The notes below the pieces were generated by a model. The model was not told where the DNA came from. It saw nothing but the letters and a program-made list of their open reading frames with translations, and ran no database searches. Below, in pieces: positions 44,247 to 53,013 of a DNA stretch of 64,000 bases. Position numbers and translations under genes: made by a program. The stretch comes from Nitrosopumilus adriaticus (GTDB taxonomy: Archaea > Thermoproteota > Nitrososphaeria > Nitrososphaerales > Nitrosopumilaceae): positions 124,001 through 188,000 of the forward strand of contig NZ_CP011070.1 in NCBI RefSeq assembly GCF_000956175.1, in the 5' to 3' direction. Positions within the stretch are counted from its first letter, which is position 1, and each line of letters opens with the position of its first letter.

Positions 44247-45560
44247 ATGAAAAATGTATTATTTTCTGGAATCTTAATTTTTGCTATTGCTACAATTTCA
44301 CTATCATTAATTTCTGAACAAGTCATGGCACAAACCATGATGAGTCCAAGACAACAAATGATGATGGGAACAAACCCAAATCAAGTAACATGTGCTGATG
44401 GTCTAGTACTAATGATGAAAAATATGGGGATGACTGCATGTGTTAATCCTGATAGTTATCTGCGATTGGCAGATAGAGGATGGGGCAATTGGGATATGAA
44501 TATGATGACAAATGATCCTCAACAAATGCAACGTGTAATGAATAGTATGCTAAGCAATCAGCAAACTGGAAAACTTTGGTATGATGTAATGAAAAATGAT
44601 CCTCAGCATTTACAGACAATGACTGATCAAATGAAAACAACCATGATGAACAATCCTCAGATGATGAGTCCTATGATAAATACAATGATGGATAATCCAG
44701 AACTACGCCAACAAATGATGGACATGATGACACAACACCAACCAATGATACAGACAATGCGAGGAAATAGCACTATGATGAATATGATGAATGGAGGTTC
44801 AATGAATCATGGAATGATGGGAATGATGAATGATCCAGAATTACGTCAACAAATGATGGATATGATGATGAACAATCCTCAGATGATGCAAGACATGATG
44901 AACAATGGAATGATGATGAATATGATGAATGGTAAAATGATGACTGGAAATATGATGGGAAATAATATGATGATGAACAATAACATGATGGGAAATAATA
45001 TGATGAATGGTAACATGATGGGTTCTGGAATGAACCAAGGTATGATGGGTAAGAACATGATGGGTAATTCTATGATGGGCAAAGGAATGATGATGGGCAA
45101 CATGATGGGAATGAATCATGGAATGATGTCAAATATGAATAACATGAGTGCTATGGGAACTGCAATGAATGATCCTGAACTAAGACAACAGATGATGTAT
45201 GACATGATGAATCATCCACAGATGATGTATGACATGATGAACAATAATCAAATGATGAACATGATGAATATGGGAACTATGATGAACAGTAATTGGACTA
45301 TGAACAATCCACAAATGATGAATAACATGATGGGTCAAATGATGAATGATCCTCAAGTAATGCAGAACATGCATGATATGATGTTAAACAATCCTTGGCA
45401 TATGCAAGGAATGATGGGAAACATGATGAGTCCAATGATGAATGCCATGATGGATGATCCTGAATTACGTCAACAAATGATGGATAACATGATGATGCAT
45501 CCACAAATGATGCAGAACATGATGAATAATCAACAGTTTATGCAACAGTTGATTCCGTAA
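44247..45560 (+). CDS. Extremely methionine-rich secreted protein
   Basis: 437 residues after a signal peptide (LFSGILIFAIATISLSLISE). About 130 are Met by hand count, in MM pairs every few residues. A short N-terminal domain with two Cys (CADGLVLMMKNMGMTACVNP then LADRGWG) is followed by repeats of NDPELRQQMMDMM and NNPQMM, with a Gly/Asn/Met-rich centre (GNMMGNNMMMNNNMMGNNMM). Met-rich motifs bind Cu(I), as in copper chaperones and PcoA/CueO-like proteins, so an external copper sink is likely. First gene of an operon with a beta-propeller and a Cys-rich peptide. Opposite-strand frames here are His-rich shadows. Confidence 0.8.
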   Translation: MKNVLFSGILIFAIATISLSLISEQVMAQTMMSPRQQMMMGTNPNQVTCADGLVLMMKNMGMTACVNPDSYLRLADRGWGNWDMNMMTNDPQQMQRVMNSMLSNQQTGKLWYDVMKNDPQHLQTMTDQMKTTMMNNPQMMSPMINTMMDNPELRQQMMDMMTQHQPMIQTMRGNSTMMNMMNGGSMNHGMMGMMNDPELRQQMMDMMMNNPQMMQDMMNNGMMMNMMNGKMMTGNMMGNNMMMNNNMMGNNMMNGNMMGSGMNQGMMGKNMMGNSMMGKGMMMGNMMGMNHGMMSNMNNMSAMGTAMNDPELRQQMMYDMMNHPQMMYDMMNNNQMMNMMNMGTMMNSNWTMNNPQMMNNMMGQMMNDPQVMQNMHDMMLNNPWHMQGMMGNMMSPMMNAMMDDPELRQQMMDNMMMHPQMMQNMMNNQQFMQQLIP

Positions 45561-45562
45561 TC

Positions 45563-46501
45563 TTGGAATCTAAGAAAAAAATATTTGTGGCCAGTGCAAT
45601 TATAGTAGTAATAGTAGTTGTAGCAATATCTCTAGTTGACTCATCTCTTATTTCAGAATCTACTGAAAATACTGATTATTCTAAAACAAATGACTCACGA
45701 ATAATTGATTGGCGTCATGTTCACGGTGTTGGTCTAGATCCTGAAGATAGTTCTATTTTGTACATTGCAACTCATGGTGATTTCTATCAAAGTATCAGTG
45801 GCTCTCCCCCTGTCAAAGTAGACAAGGTAAGAGCTGATTATATGGCATTTAATGCACCTCCAATTCCAGGCATTCCACTTTATGCAAGTGGTCATCCATC
45901 TACTGGGGGAAATACTGGATTGATCAAAAGTAATGATGGCGGAATTACTTGGGAGCATGTTTCAAATGTAATAGAACCTCCTGTTGATTTTCATGCAATG
46001 GCAATAAGCAAACAAAACCCAGAAATGATAATTGGGTTTGATAGTGGTGCAAGAGGCTTGTTCAAAACTACAGATGCTGGAAAAACTTGGGACACTCTAG
46101 AGTATCCAGAATACATTTCTGCACTAGCAATATCACCTAATAATTCTGAACTAATCTTTGCAGGAACTGGCAAAGGAATCTTCAAATCAGAAAATGGGGG
46201 AAATACTTGGATTCATCTTGATGCATATAGGGATTTGGCTGTATTTGCATTGGCATTTGATGATGATGGGAAACTGTTTGCGTCAGTCAAAACATTCGGT
46301 CTTGTACAATCAGATGACCTTGGTGATTCGTGGGAAAGCTTCCAGCATGTTGATCTTACAGTTACAAGCATAGCTGCAGATTCACAACACAAAGAAATCT
46401 ACGTTGGAGGTTATTCATCTGGGGGATTTCAAGAAGTCTATAAAATAAAATATGATTCAAGCACTTATGATAAGATTGGAACCAATAAAGGGTTGAGATG
46501 A
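45563..46501 (+). CDS. BNR/sialidase-type beta-propeller, membrane-anchored
   Basis: 312 residues, TTG start 2 nt after the Met-rich gene. One N-terminal helix (IFVASAIIVVIVVVAISLVD), then a propeller with SNDGGITWEHV, TTDAGKTWDTL, SENGGNTWIHL and SDDLGDSWESF Asp-box repeats. The family is usually called F510-type or Ycf48/sialidase-like; no sialidase catalytic residues were looked up. Extracytoplasmic. It ends one base before the start of the Cys-rich peptide gene. Confidence 0.82.
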   Translation: MESKKKIFVASAIIVVIVVVAISLVDSSLISESTENTDYSKTNDSRIIDWRHVHGVGLDPEDSSILYIATHGDFYQSISGSPPVKVDKVRADYMAFNAPPIPGIPLYASGHPSTGGNTGLIKSNDGGITWEHVSNVIEPPVDFHAMAISKQNPEMIIGFDSGARGLFKTTDAGKTWDTLEYPEYISALAISPNNSELIFAGTGKGIFKSENGGNTWIHLDAYRDLAVFALAFDDDGKLFASVKTFGLVQSDDLGDSWESFQHVDLTVTSIAADSQHKEIYVGGYSSGGFQEVYKIKYDSSTYDKIGTNKGLR

Positions 46502-46609
46502 TTGGAATCTAAAAAACAATTTTGTAATTACTGTTCTGAAGACACATGTTTGCTAGATTGTGAAATATGTGATCCAAAGTTTGACAAGGACTGTAATTGT
46601 TACTGCTAA
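46502..46609 (+). CDS. Cys-rich metallothionein-like peptide (35 aa)
   Basis: TTG at 46502 directly follows the TGA of the propeller gene. MESKKQFCNYCSEDTCLLDC is followed by EICDPKFDKDCNCYC: eight Cys in 35 residues with CxxC, CxxxC, CxxC and CNCYC spacing, and no signal peptide, so a cytoplasmic metal binder. Its first codons repeat those of the upstream propeller gene (both start MESKK, same bases TTGGAATCTAA). Together with the Met-rich protein it suggests metal (copper) buffering. Confidence 0.7.
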   Translation: MESKKQFCNYCSEDTCLLDCEICDPKFDKDCNCYC

Positions 46610-46622
46610 ATTATAGTTAGGA

Positions 46623-47141
46623 CTAACATGTTAAATTCTCTTCATCATTTAACATATTCCAAAAGTCAAATGCAGTGTATTGTTCTGATACTACATATGG
46701 AATCCCAATAACTGTGGTTTGAAATTGTGTTACTACATCCATCTTTCTAGGATCGATTCTAACGGTATTGTCACTACCACTAAACAAATGATCAAAGTGC
46801 ATGAAAAGGGTTTGCGAATACTCTATTGAATCCGAAACATATTCTCCATTTGCTTTAACTATTGAATTTGGATCGATAATTGTAGAATCAATTACATAGG
46901 TTCCTAAAAGTTCTTTTTCAAAATAGATCAGTATGCCCAACTCATTAAAACTTGCAGGAATCCATGAATTGTTACAAATATTGATTTTAGTATCTACAGT
47001 ATACAATGAAAAAAATCTAAAAAGATTATCGATTCCACCAAATTCAAGTTGTTCCAAAGCATAGACATTCAATAATGAATATCCTACTGTGCCAAGTATG
47101 ACTATAATTGCAATACAACTAATTATTTTTTGTTTTTCCAT
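46623..47141 (-). CDS. Hypothetical membrane-anchored protein
   Basis: 172 residues. N-terminal helix (IISCIAIIVILGTVGYSLL), then an exodomain with LFRFFSLYTVDTKINICNNS and ASFNELGILIYFEKELLGTY, a beta-sandwich order reminiscent of LEA14/WHy domains. Ends with a single Cys at the C-terminus (LTC). Convergent with the Cys-rich peptide gene. The gene upstream (47144-47419) ends 2 nt from its start, so they are co-transcribed. Function unknown. Confidence 0.55.
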   Translation of the reverse strand: MEKQKIISCIAIIVILGTVGYSLLNVYALEQLEFGGIDNLFRFFSLYTVDTKINICNNSWIPASFNELGILIYFEKELLGTYVIDSTIIDPNSIVKANGEYVSDSIEYSQTLFMHFDHLFSGSDNTVRIDPRKMDVVTQFQTTVIGIPYVVSEQYTAFDFWNMLNDEENLTC

Positions 47142-47143
47142 AT

Positions 47144-47419
47144 CTATCCAGTAGGATTCATCAGTATTGCCCGTTCATTAATTTTAGAGTCATAAGTTCC
47201 AACTACAATATCCCCTGCTTTTGCATCACATGGACCAATGTTTACAGAGAATCCATCATAGGATTCGGCAATACATCCGTCTGCAGTGTTTGCAATCACT
47301 TTGACTTTTTCAGTTACTTCATCAGGTGCGACATACCAATTTAGATATCCAAATAATGAACCTGCTACTCCTACTATTGCAATTACAAGAAAAATTGTAA
47401 ACTTTGAGTTTTCAAACAA
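47144..47419 (-). CDS. Hypothetical small membrane-anchored protein
   Basis: 91 residues: N-terminal helix (FTIFLVIAIVGVAGSLFGYL), then a short exodomain with two Cys (DGCIAESYDG and NIGPCDAKAG) that may form a disulfide. First gene of a two-gene leftward unit. Not recognised. Confidence 0.55.
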   Translation of the reverse strand: MFENSKFTIFLVIAIVGVAGSLFGYLNWYVAPDEVTEKVKVIANTADGCIAESYDGFSVNIGPCDAKAGDIVVGTYDSKINERAILMNPTG

Positions 47420-47479
47420 TACTTCAAATAAAAAAAACCAGTATAATAATTACAGATATGTTTTATGGTTGTACTAATT

Positions 47480-47507
47480 TAATATTCTAAAAAATCTAAT
47501 ATTCTAA
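47480..47507. repeat. Direct repeat in promoter region
   Basis: TAATATTCTAA occurs at 47480-47490 and 47497-47507, between the divergently placed ends of 47419 and 47532. Its 17-bp period puts the copies on one face and a half of the helix; may be a regulator site. Confidence 0.4.
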
Positions 47508-47531
47508 CAGTTGTTGATGAAAAACATTACA

Positions 47532-48410
47532 TTAATCATCAAGATCCATTAATCCGTGCTCACTTTCTATTTGAACTGTACAATGGGTTATACCAAATTT
47601 TTCATTCATTCGATGATTGATTTTTTTTAAGATTTTATCTGGTTGCTGTAATGCCTCTTGTTTTATTTTTATGTGAACTGTCATTGAAAAAAGATTTGAA
47701 GTTAATGTCCATACGTGAAGATCATGAACTTCAATAATTTCTTCTATATTCAAAAGATCTTTTGTTACATCTGATACTTTGATCTCTTCTGGCGTACCTT
47801 CCATGAAAATATGAATACATTTCTTACACAATATTATTCCAGAACGTAAAATAACTAATGCAATTCCAATACTTACAACTACGTCAACTATAAAGTTATT
47901 AGATAACATCATTATTACTGCACCAACTATAACTCCGATAGAAGAAAGAAGATCACCTAATACATGAAGATAAGACCCATGTACATTTAGATTTGAATGA
48001 CTATGTTTTTCAAGTCTTTTAGCCATTATGATGTTAGTAACAAGACCTACACTAGCAAAAATTATTAGTATTATTGTATCAATTTCTGGTGGTTCAAAAA
48101 ATCTTTTGTTGGCTTCAATTATAATAAATACTGATGTTGCAACAAGTGAAATTCCATTTACAAACGCTGCAATAATTTCGACTCTGTGAAATCCAAATGT
48201 AAGTGCTGAAGTGTGTTTCTTTTTTGCTATTCTAAAAGCAACTAATGAAATTCCTATCGCCACAAAATCTAGCATTACATGAAATGAATCAGCAATAAGG
48301 GCTAAGCTATTTGATAGTATGCCTCCCACAAATTCAAATACAAATAATGATACTGCTATGACAAAAACAATACTGAGATGTTTTTCTACATCTGAATGTA
48401 TTTTGATCAA
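47532..48410 (-). CDS. Cation diffusion facilitator transporter (ZnT/CzcD-type)
   Basis: 292 residues, full-length CDF. Six TM helices; metal ligands in ADSFHVMLDFVAIGISL and YLHVLGDLLSSIGVIVG (H-xxx-D pairs), and a cytoplasmic C-terminal domain with IEVHDLHVWTLTSN and the terminal HCTVQIESEHG. Expels zinc or a similar divalent metal. Second CDF of this region. Confidence 0.92.
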   Translation of the reverse strand: MIKIHSDVEKHLSIVFVIAVSLFVFEFVGGILSNSLALIADSFHVMLDFVAIGISLVAFRIAKKKHTSALTFGFHRVEIIAAFVNGISLVATSVFIIIEANKRFFEPPEIDTIILIIFASVGLVTNIIMAKRLEKHSHSNLNVHGSYLHVLGDLLSSIGVIVGAVIMMLSNNFIVDVVVSIGIALVILRSGIILCKKCIHIFMEGTPEEIKVSDVTKDLLNIEEIIEVHDLHVWTLTSNLFSMTVHIKIKQEALQQPDKILKKINHRMNEKFGITHCTVQIESEHGLMDLDD

Positions 48411-48440
48411 TTAGTACCTGAATGTATTTTCATATTAAAA

Positions 48441-49973
48441 TCAGATGATCCTTACTGAAACATATGATGATACTACCACGTCTTGTAGTTGTATACTTAA
48501 CAGAATTTTATAATCTCCCTGATGTGCTTTTTCATCAACGATTATCAAAATTGGGATCTTCACCATCCTGTCTGAAATTTGTGTTGGTTCTGGGTTTGTT
48601 TTGATTTTGATTAATTCAGAATTTGAATTTCCAGATAAAACTAAATCAATATTCTGATTTGTTTGAGGTATAGCGGTAACAAAGATTTCTTTTTGTCCTC
48701 CTTGTTTAATCGCAATGATCTCCTTTTCTATCTCAAGTGAAATCGGAATTGTAATCGAAGTGTCTAAGACCCCAATGTTATTTTCTACCCATTCTGTAAA
48801 CCAAACTTGTTTATCTTTGAAGGCAAACCCAAAACTTTGAGACAAACCGCAGTCAGTTAAATCCCCGCAATCTGACCAGCTAGGATTTTTTGATGGAATA
48901 TCGTATTCTATTAGTGATTCAGACTCTGGATCAAACACTGCCAATCTGTTCCCTGTTTGTTGATTAAACCACATTTTTCCGTCTGAATCAAATGCATTCC
49001 AATATGGACGAGTAATCGGCGTTTTGATTAGTCCTGAGGCATTTCCATAAGTCAAAACTGATGGCTTTGATGTGACAAATTCTATCACTTTTTTATCCTC
49101 TGGATTGAACTTGTAAAATGAATTTCCTGCAGTATCTGCAATCCAAATTCCTCCTAATGGTCCAATCGCAACACCATTTGGAGCTTGAATTGACTCTGGT
49201 AGTGTATATTGCTCTACTTTTTGTGTAATGGAATTTGTTTTAACAAGAATTATTTCTTTTTGATATTTCCACATAACAAACCACATATTCCCTTCGTTGT
49301 CAACAACTGCCTGGCTTGTGAAGAAGCCCTCTGGAATTGAAAGAGTGGAATTTGTATATTGTCCCTCATCTAATTTTTCATGATTTAAAACAACTATTTG
49401 ATTTCCTGTGAAATCATTAATTACAAAATTGTCATTGTAAAGAGCAATTTTTTGGGGAAATGCTTTTTTTATCTTACCTTTAATTTCAAACTTTGAGTAT
49501 GTTTCATCTGGAATAGAAAATCTCCATATTGCTCCATACTTGTCATCTGTAAACCAAATTTCATCATCATCCGTATATGCAATTCCCCACATCATTGATG
49601 CACCATTCAACGACCACATTTCATTTTGGTATTCTGTAAATTCTTCAGATTCTGGATCAAACATTGCAATTTTTCCTGTATTAGTTTGTGTAAACCATAT
49701 GTTGCCTTTAGGATCAGCAATTATGGAAAGGGGCTGGGTGCAAGGAGTTGGGATTTCAAATTCTTTGATATATTGATTTGTTTTGGCATTTGAGCTTCCA
49801 CAATGTTGCTCTCTTTCATCTAAGGAATATTTGTCAGCAGGAGTCCCTGTGATTTCTATTACATGTTCATCATTCTCTTTTAGTGTTTTAGTTGATTCAT
49901 CAAATACACTGATTGCTAGTACTACGATTATTAAAAATACAAATCCAGTGACAAAATAAATTGGTTTTTTCAC
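48441..49973 (-). CDS. Vgb/streptogramin-lyase-like beta-propeller, membrane-anchored
   Basis: 510 residues. N-terminal helix (IYFVTGFVFLIIVVLAISVF) and a seven-bladed propeller with repeats such as GNIWFTQTNTGKIAMFDPES, DEIWFTDDKYGAIWRF and GGIWIADTAGNSFYKFNPED, which is the Vgb pattern. The C-terminal 100 residues form a CARDB-like module. Extracellular. Lyase activity is not implied; such propellers are common surface proteins in Thaumarchaeota. Confidence 0.8.
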   Translation of the reverse strand: MKKPIYFVTGFVFLIIVVLAISVFDESTKTLKENDEHVIEITGTPADKYSLDEREQHCGSSNAKTNQYIKEFEIPTPCTQPLSIIADPKGNIWFTQTNTGKIAMFDPESEEFTEYQNEMWSLNGASMMWGIAYTDDDEIWFTDDKYGAIWRFSIPDETYSKFEIKGKIKKAFPQKIALYNDNFVINDFTGNQIVVLNHEKLDEGQYTNSTLSIPEGFFTSQAVVDNEGNMWFVMWKYQKEIILVKTNSITQKVEQYTLPESIQAPNGVAIGPLGGIWIADTAGNSFYKFNPEDKKVIEFVTSKPSVLTYGNASGLIKTPITRPYWNAFDSDGKMWFNQQTGNRLAVFDPESESLIEYDIPSKNPSWSDCGDLTDCGLSQSFGFAFKDKQVWFTEWVENNIGVLDTSITIPISLEIEKEIIAIKQGGQKEIFVTAIPQTNQNIDLVLSGNSNSELIKIKTNPEPTQISDRMVKIPILIIVDEKAHQGDYKILLSIQLQDVVVSSYVSVRII

Positions 49974-50096
49974 ATATCAAACAAACTTCAATCAGTTATA
50001 ATTGATCAGTATGTTCTATCATTGTACTAATGGATATATCTGGTATAACTATAGAATTTTTGGGAATATTTTTTATGAACTTGTTAAATCAGGATT

Positions 50097-50582
50097 GTGG
50101 TATTGATGGAACCTGATGATTTTCTTAGAGATGAATATGCTAGATTAATTCTCAAATCAACAACTACCTACAAACCTGCCTCTGAGATACACAAAGAAAC
50201 TGGAATCCCTCTTGGTACAATTTATCGTAGACTAGAGCTTCTCAAAAATGCTGGATTATTACAGGTTGCAGGATATATTGAAAATGGCGTTAAAGTGAAA
50301 ACTTATCACAACAAGCCTAGAAGATACCATGTTTCAAATCCTAGAATTTCACGAATTTTGGAAATTATTCAAAAAAACCCTGCTATTTCATATCGAGACA
50401 TACAAAAAATATCTGGATATCCTTTTGGTACTTTATCTAATTCCTTATCTAATCTAGAAAAAGACTCTAAAATTACTGTCAAACGTTTTACCAGAAGAAC
50501 ACATCATTTTCCCTCACACATCCCATCTGTTGAATATCCTGTGTTAATTAATCTAAGAAAAGAAACAGCAAAAAAATTATAA
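50097..50582 (+). CDS. Winged-helix regulator, N-terminal part (frameshifted gene)
   Basis: 161 residues to the stop. Two winged-helix domains: LKSTTTYKPASEIHKETGIP (with LGTIYRRLELLKNAGLLQVA) and IIQKNPAISYRDIQKISGYP. The frame stops at 50580-50582, right after a run of seven A (50570-50576), whereas the -1 frame from that run continues for 81 codons with a third winged helix. The start is GTG at 50097, but ATG at 50106 (MEPDDFLRDE) is equally plausible. Likely a regulator for nearby envelope genes; target unknown. Confidence 0.7.
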   Translation: MVLMEPDDFLRDEYARLILKSTTTYKPASEIHKETGIPLGTIYRRLELLKNAGLLQVAGYIENGVKVKTYHNKPRRYHVSNPRISRILEIIQKNPAISYRDIQKISGYPFGTLSNSLSNLEKDSKITVKRFTRRTHHFPSHIPSVEYPVLINLRKETAKKL

Positions 50583-50830
50583 TTTTTCTTGCAGAAAATA
50601 AAAAAGGCACGTATGCAGACTTTAGAAAATGCACAAACAGAGCTCCTTCTACGATTTCTATCACTCTAACTAATTTAATTGAAGAAAAAATAATTAAAAG
50701 AATTTCTGATTTCACACCTTATTTTATTTTAGAAGATCCACAATTTGTACAAAATATCTTGGCCAAAATTTCTCCAAGTAATACTGATAAAATGAAAGAT
50801 AGGTTTGCAGATACCTTTTCTTATTTCTAG
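50577..50830 (+). pseudogene. Third winged-helix domain in -1 frame of the regulator
   Basis: From the A7 run the -1 frame reads IIFLAENKKGTYADFRKCTN and goes on with RAPSTISITLTNLIEEKIIK and a short tail to TAG at 50828-50830. This is a good winged helix and follows the previous two in register, so the whole (50097-50830) was or is one protein. Either a base is missing in the sequence or strain, or the A-AAA-AAA heptamer is used for slippage. Confidence 0.6.
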
Positions 50831-51210
50831 TCTGATCTAAAAACACCTATTATGAAAAAAGACAGCATTACAAGAATTAAACTATGGGTGACATAACCGT
50901 GTATGCCATACGTATTTTCAAAAAATGGGTAAAACAAATTAACCCATGATGTACTTTCAGCTATTGTAATTGCAACAAACGCACAAAATACCATTAACAA
51001 TCTTGTACTTTTAAATTCTCTATATGTAAGAAATCCCAATACTGATAAGAATGAACCAAAAATCAAACTGACAACGTGAATTGCATAGTATCCTCTCTCC
51101 GAAGAATCTATTTTCTCAAATCCTATTGGAACTGAAATCAAAAGAATTGCTGCTGCCAATATCAAAAGAACATTTGTTTTATCTTTGGTTGAAAGTGTTG
51201 GTTTCTGCAA
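50827..51210 (-). CDS. Hypothetical four-helix membrane protein
   Basis: 127 residues with four hydrophobic segments (NVLLILAAAILLISVPIGF, AIHVVSLIFGSFLSVLGFL, LLMVFCAFVAITIAES and SLILVMLSFFIIGVF). The conserved-looking EST SWVNLFYPFF loop lies outside. Not recognised. Its end overlaps the regulator fragment by 4 nt (convergent). Confidence 0.6.
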   Translation of the reverse strand: MQKPTLSTKDKTNVLLILAAAILLISVPIGFEKIDSSERGYYAIHVVSLIFGSFLSVLGFLTYREFKSTRLLMVFCAFVAITIAESTSWVNLFYPFFENTYGIHGYVTHSLILVMLSFFIIGVFRSD

Positions 51211-51302
51211 TATCTTCCTCTAAAATTATTTAATTTTAAATTCTTTGGAACAATGGTAAAACAATCTCATCATTAATTAGAGTTGAAGTAAATTAATTAT
51301 TT

Positions 51303-52340
51303 ATGAGTGTGCTTGAAAAAAACTATAGAGCATATGCCATGCATACTCTTTTTTTTACATCTGTAGTCTTTTTGTTAGTAATTGGTAATGGTAAATACTC
51401 TCATGCTGAAGACTATACAATTAGTATTCCGTTTGGAGCTTTCAATCCTGAACTAAACACGCCTGCAGAAGTCTGGTATGATCCTCCTGTACTCTCTATT
51501 CATGTAGGTGACTCTGTTACCTGGGTAAATGATGATCGTGAAGGACACACAGTAACAAGTGGTGATGGTGCTGGTAGATTTGAGTGGATGGATACAAAGG
51601 AATTGGGAGAGCCAGATGGGATATTTGACAGTCAGCGATTCATGCCAAATGAATCATGGACATATACATTTGATAAGGCAGGAACTTTCAATTATTTTTG
51701 TATAATTCATCCTTGGATGAGTGGAGTGATAGCTGTACAGCAAGCTATTCCTGATTACCCTCATGACGCACAAGGCAATAAAATTGAAACTTTTCCATTA
51801 ATTCAGTTCACTCCAGATAAGTTAATAGAATTTGATCTGACTTGGGAGCCAAACATTATCAAGACTTTTGAAAAAACAACATTTGTTTTTCAAACTTATG
51901 ATGGGCTAACAAATTCTAATCTAGACAAGATGAGATATGATATGATAATTACCCAAAACGGCAAAGAGGTATTTCAAGATTCAGGTATTACCCAAGTTGG
52001 TGGCGATTACAGAAATGTAATTTTTGAAACCTCTGGTCCTATAGAAATTAGATTTCAAAATATCATAAGTAGTGGAACTTCAGGTATTGATAGTGTTGCA
52101 AGAGAATCTGTAACCCAACCTCTCTTTCGTACTGTTGTATTCTCTACAATAGTATATGACAATCCTGAAAAGTTTAGTGCAACTGAAACTATGGTACAAC
52201 CTGCACAAAGATTAGATATCTATTATGAATTGTTAGTTGCAATAATAACAGTTCCTGCATTAATGCTATTGGGAATTGTCATTTACATGAAATTCAAAAA
52301 ACCTGATATACGTTCACAGGAGATGTCCACTCCCATCTAA
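51303..52340 (+). CDS. Membrane-bound cupredoxin with a second beta domain
   Basis: 345 residues. Signal/anchor at the N-terminus (HTLFFTSVVFLLVIGNG), a blue-copper domain at about 35-150 with type 1 ligands His (EGHTVTSGDG), Cys, His and Met (FCIIHPWMSGV), a second beta domain (FDLTWEPNIIKTFEKTTFVF) shared with the proteins at 40674 and 53014, and a C-terminal helix (LLVAIITVPALMLLGIVIYM). Probably an electron carrier or copper scavenger at the outer face. Followed 4 nt later by the next gene. Confidence 0.87.
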   Translation: MSVLEKNYRAYAMHTLFFTSVVFLLVIGNGKYSHAEDYTISIPFGAFNPELNTPAEVWYDPPVLSIHVGDSVTWVNDDREGHTVTSGDGAGRFEWMDTKELGEPDGIFDSQRFMPNESWTYTFDKAGTFNYFCIIHPWMSGVIAVQQAIPDYPHDAQGNKIETFPLIQFTPDKLIEFDLTWEPNIIKTFEKTTFVFQTYDGLTNSNLDKMRYDMIITQNGKEVFQDSGITQVGGDYRNVIFETSGPIEIRFQNIISSGTSGIDSVARESVTQPLFRTVVFSTIVYDNPEKFSATETMVQPAQRLDIYYELLVAIITVPALMLLGIVIYMKFKKPDIRSQEMSTPI

Positions 52341-52344
52341 CATC

Positions 52345-53013
52345 ATGGAACTAAACACTGAACGTCGACTTGTCAGATGTGCATTGATTGTTTCTATAAT
52401 ATGTGGGGTATCATGGATGGCTATGTGGGATCTTTCAAACCTTGCGGATTCTCAAAATAATGTAATTTTAGGCACACAAATAGCAGTTTCTGGATTTGGT
52501 GAGATAACTTTGTTTGATCCACAAAAAGTGGACTTGTTTTCTGTAAACGTCTATCAGGATTCACAACTAGGATTTCAAATATCAAAACCAAATGATATCT
52601 GGGAAATTCACTCCGTACTAGATGATCTAAATTCAGATGAGTTGGTCTCATTGAAGACTAAGGGGTTTCTTGATGGAGTATATGTAGAACAAAATCATGA
52701 CAGACGATTCATGGTGACAGTTTTTGATATACGACAAGAAAATTTCTCACTTCATGCTTATATTGATAATCAAATTGCTCTAATGGAATCCAAAAATGCG
52801 ATAATTCCTTTTGAACAAGTTTCTCCCCAAAATGATTGGGCACTTTTTGCAGTAGAGGTATCTGATCGCACTAATCAATATGGAGAACAGATGTTATTTC
52901 TAAAAGACAATAGATTGTATATGCTACAATATTCTGGGACATCTCCTCAATCGCTTGACTCTGATCAAAAAGATGACTTTAAACAAATAATGGATTCATT
53001 TGAGGTAATCTAG
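52345..53013 (+). CDS. Hypothetical membrane-anchored PsbP-like protein
   Basis: 222 residues with an N-terminal helix (ALIVSIICGVSWMAMWDLS) and an exodomain starting YQDSQLGFQISKPNDIWEIH, a PsbP-like beginning, then VYVEQNHDRRFMVTVFDIRQ. Located between the cupredoxin (4 nt) and the surface protein (stop/start contiguous, TAGATG), so all three form one operon. Confidence 0.6.
   Translation: MELNTERRLVRCALIVSIICGVSWMAMWDLSNLADSQNNVILGTQIAVSGFGEITLFDPQKVDLFSVNVYQDSQLGFQISKPNDIWEIHSVLDDLNSDELVSLKTKGFLDGVYVEQNHDRRFMVTVFDIRQENFSLHAYIDNQIALMESKNAIIPFEQVSPQNDWALFAVEVSDRTNQYGEQMLFLKDNRLYMLQYSGTSPQSLDSDQKDDFKQIMDSFEVI

Noticed and set aside
44841-45374. Long His- or Ile-rich open frames opposite the Met-rich gene
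   Set aside because: They are the reverse complement of ATG-rich codons (CAT/ATC), so low-complexity shadows without start context.
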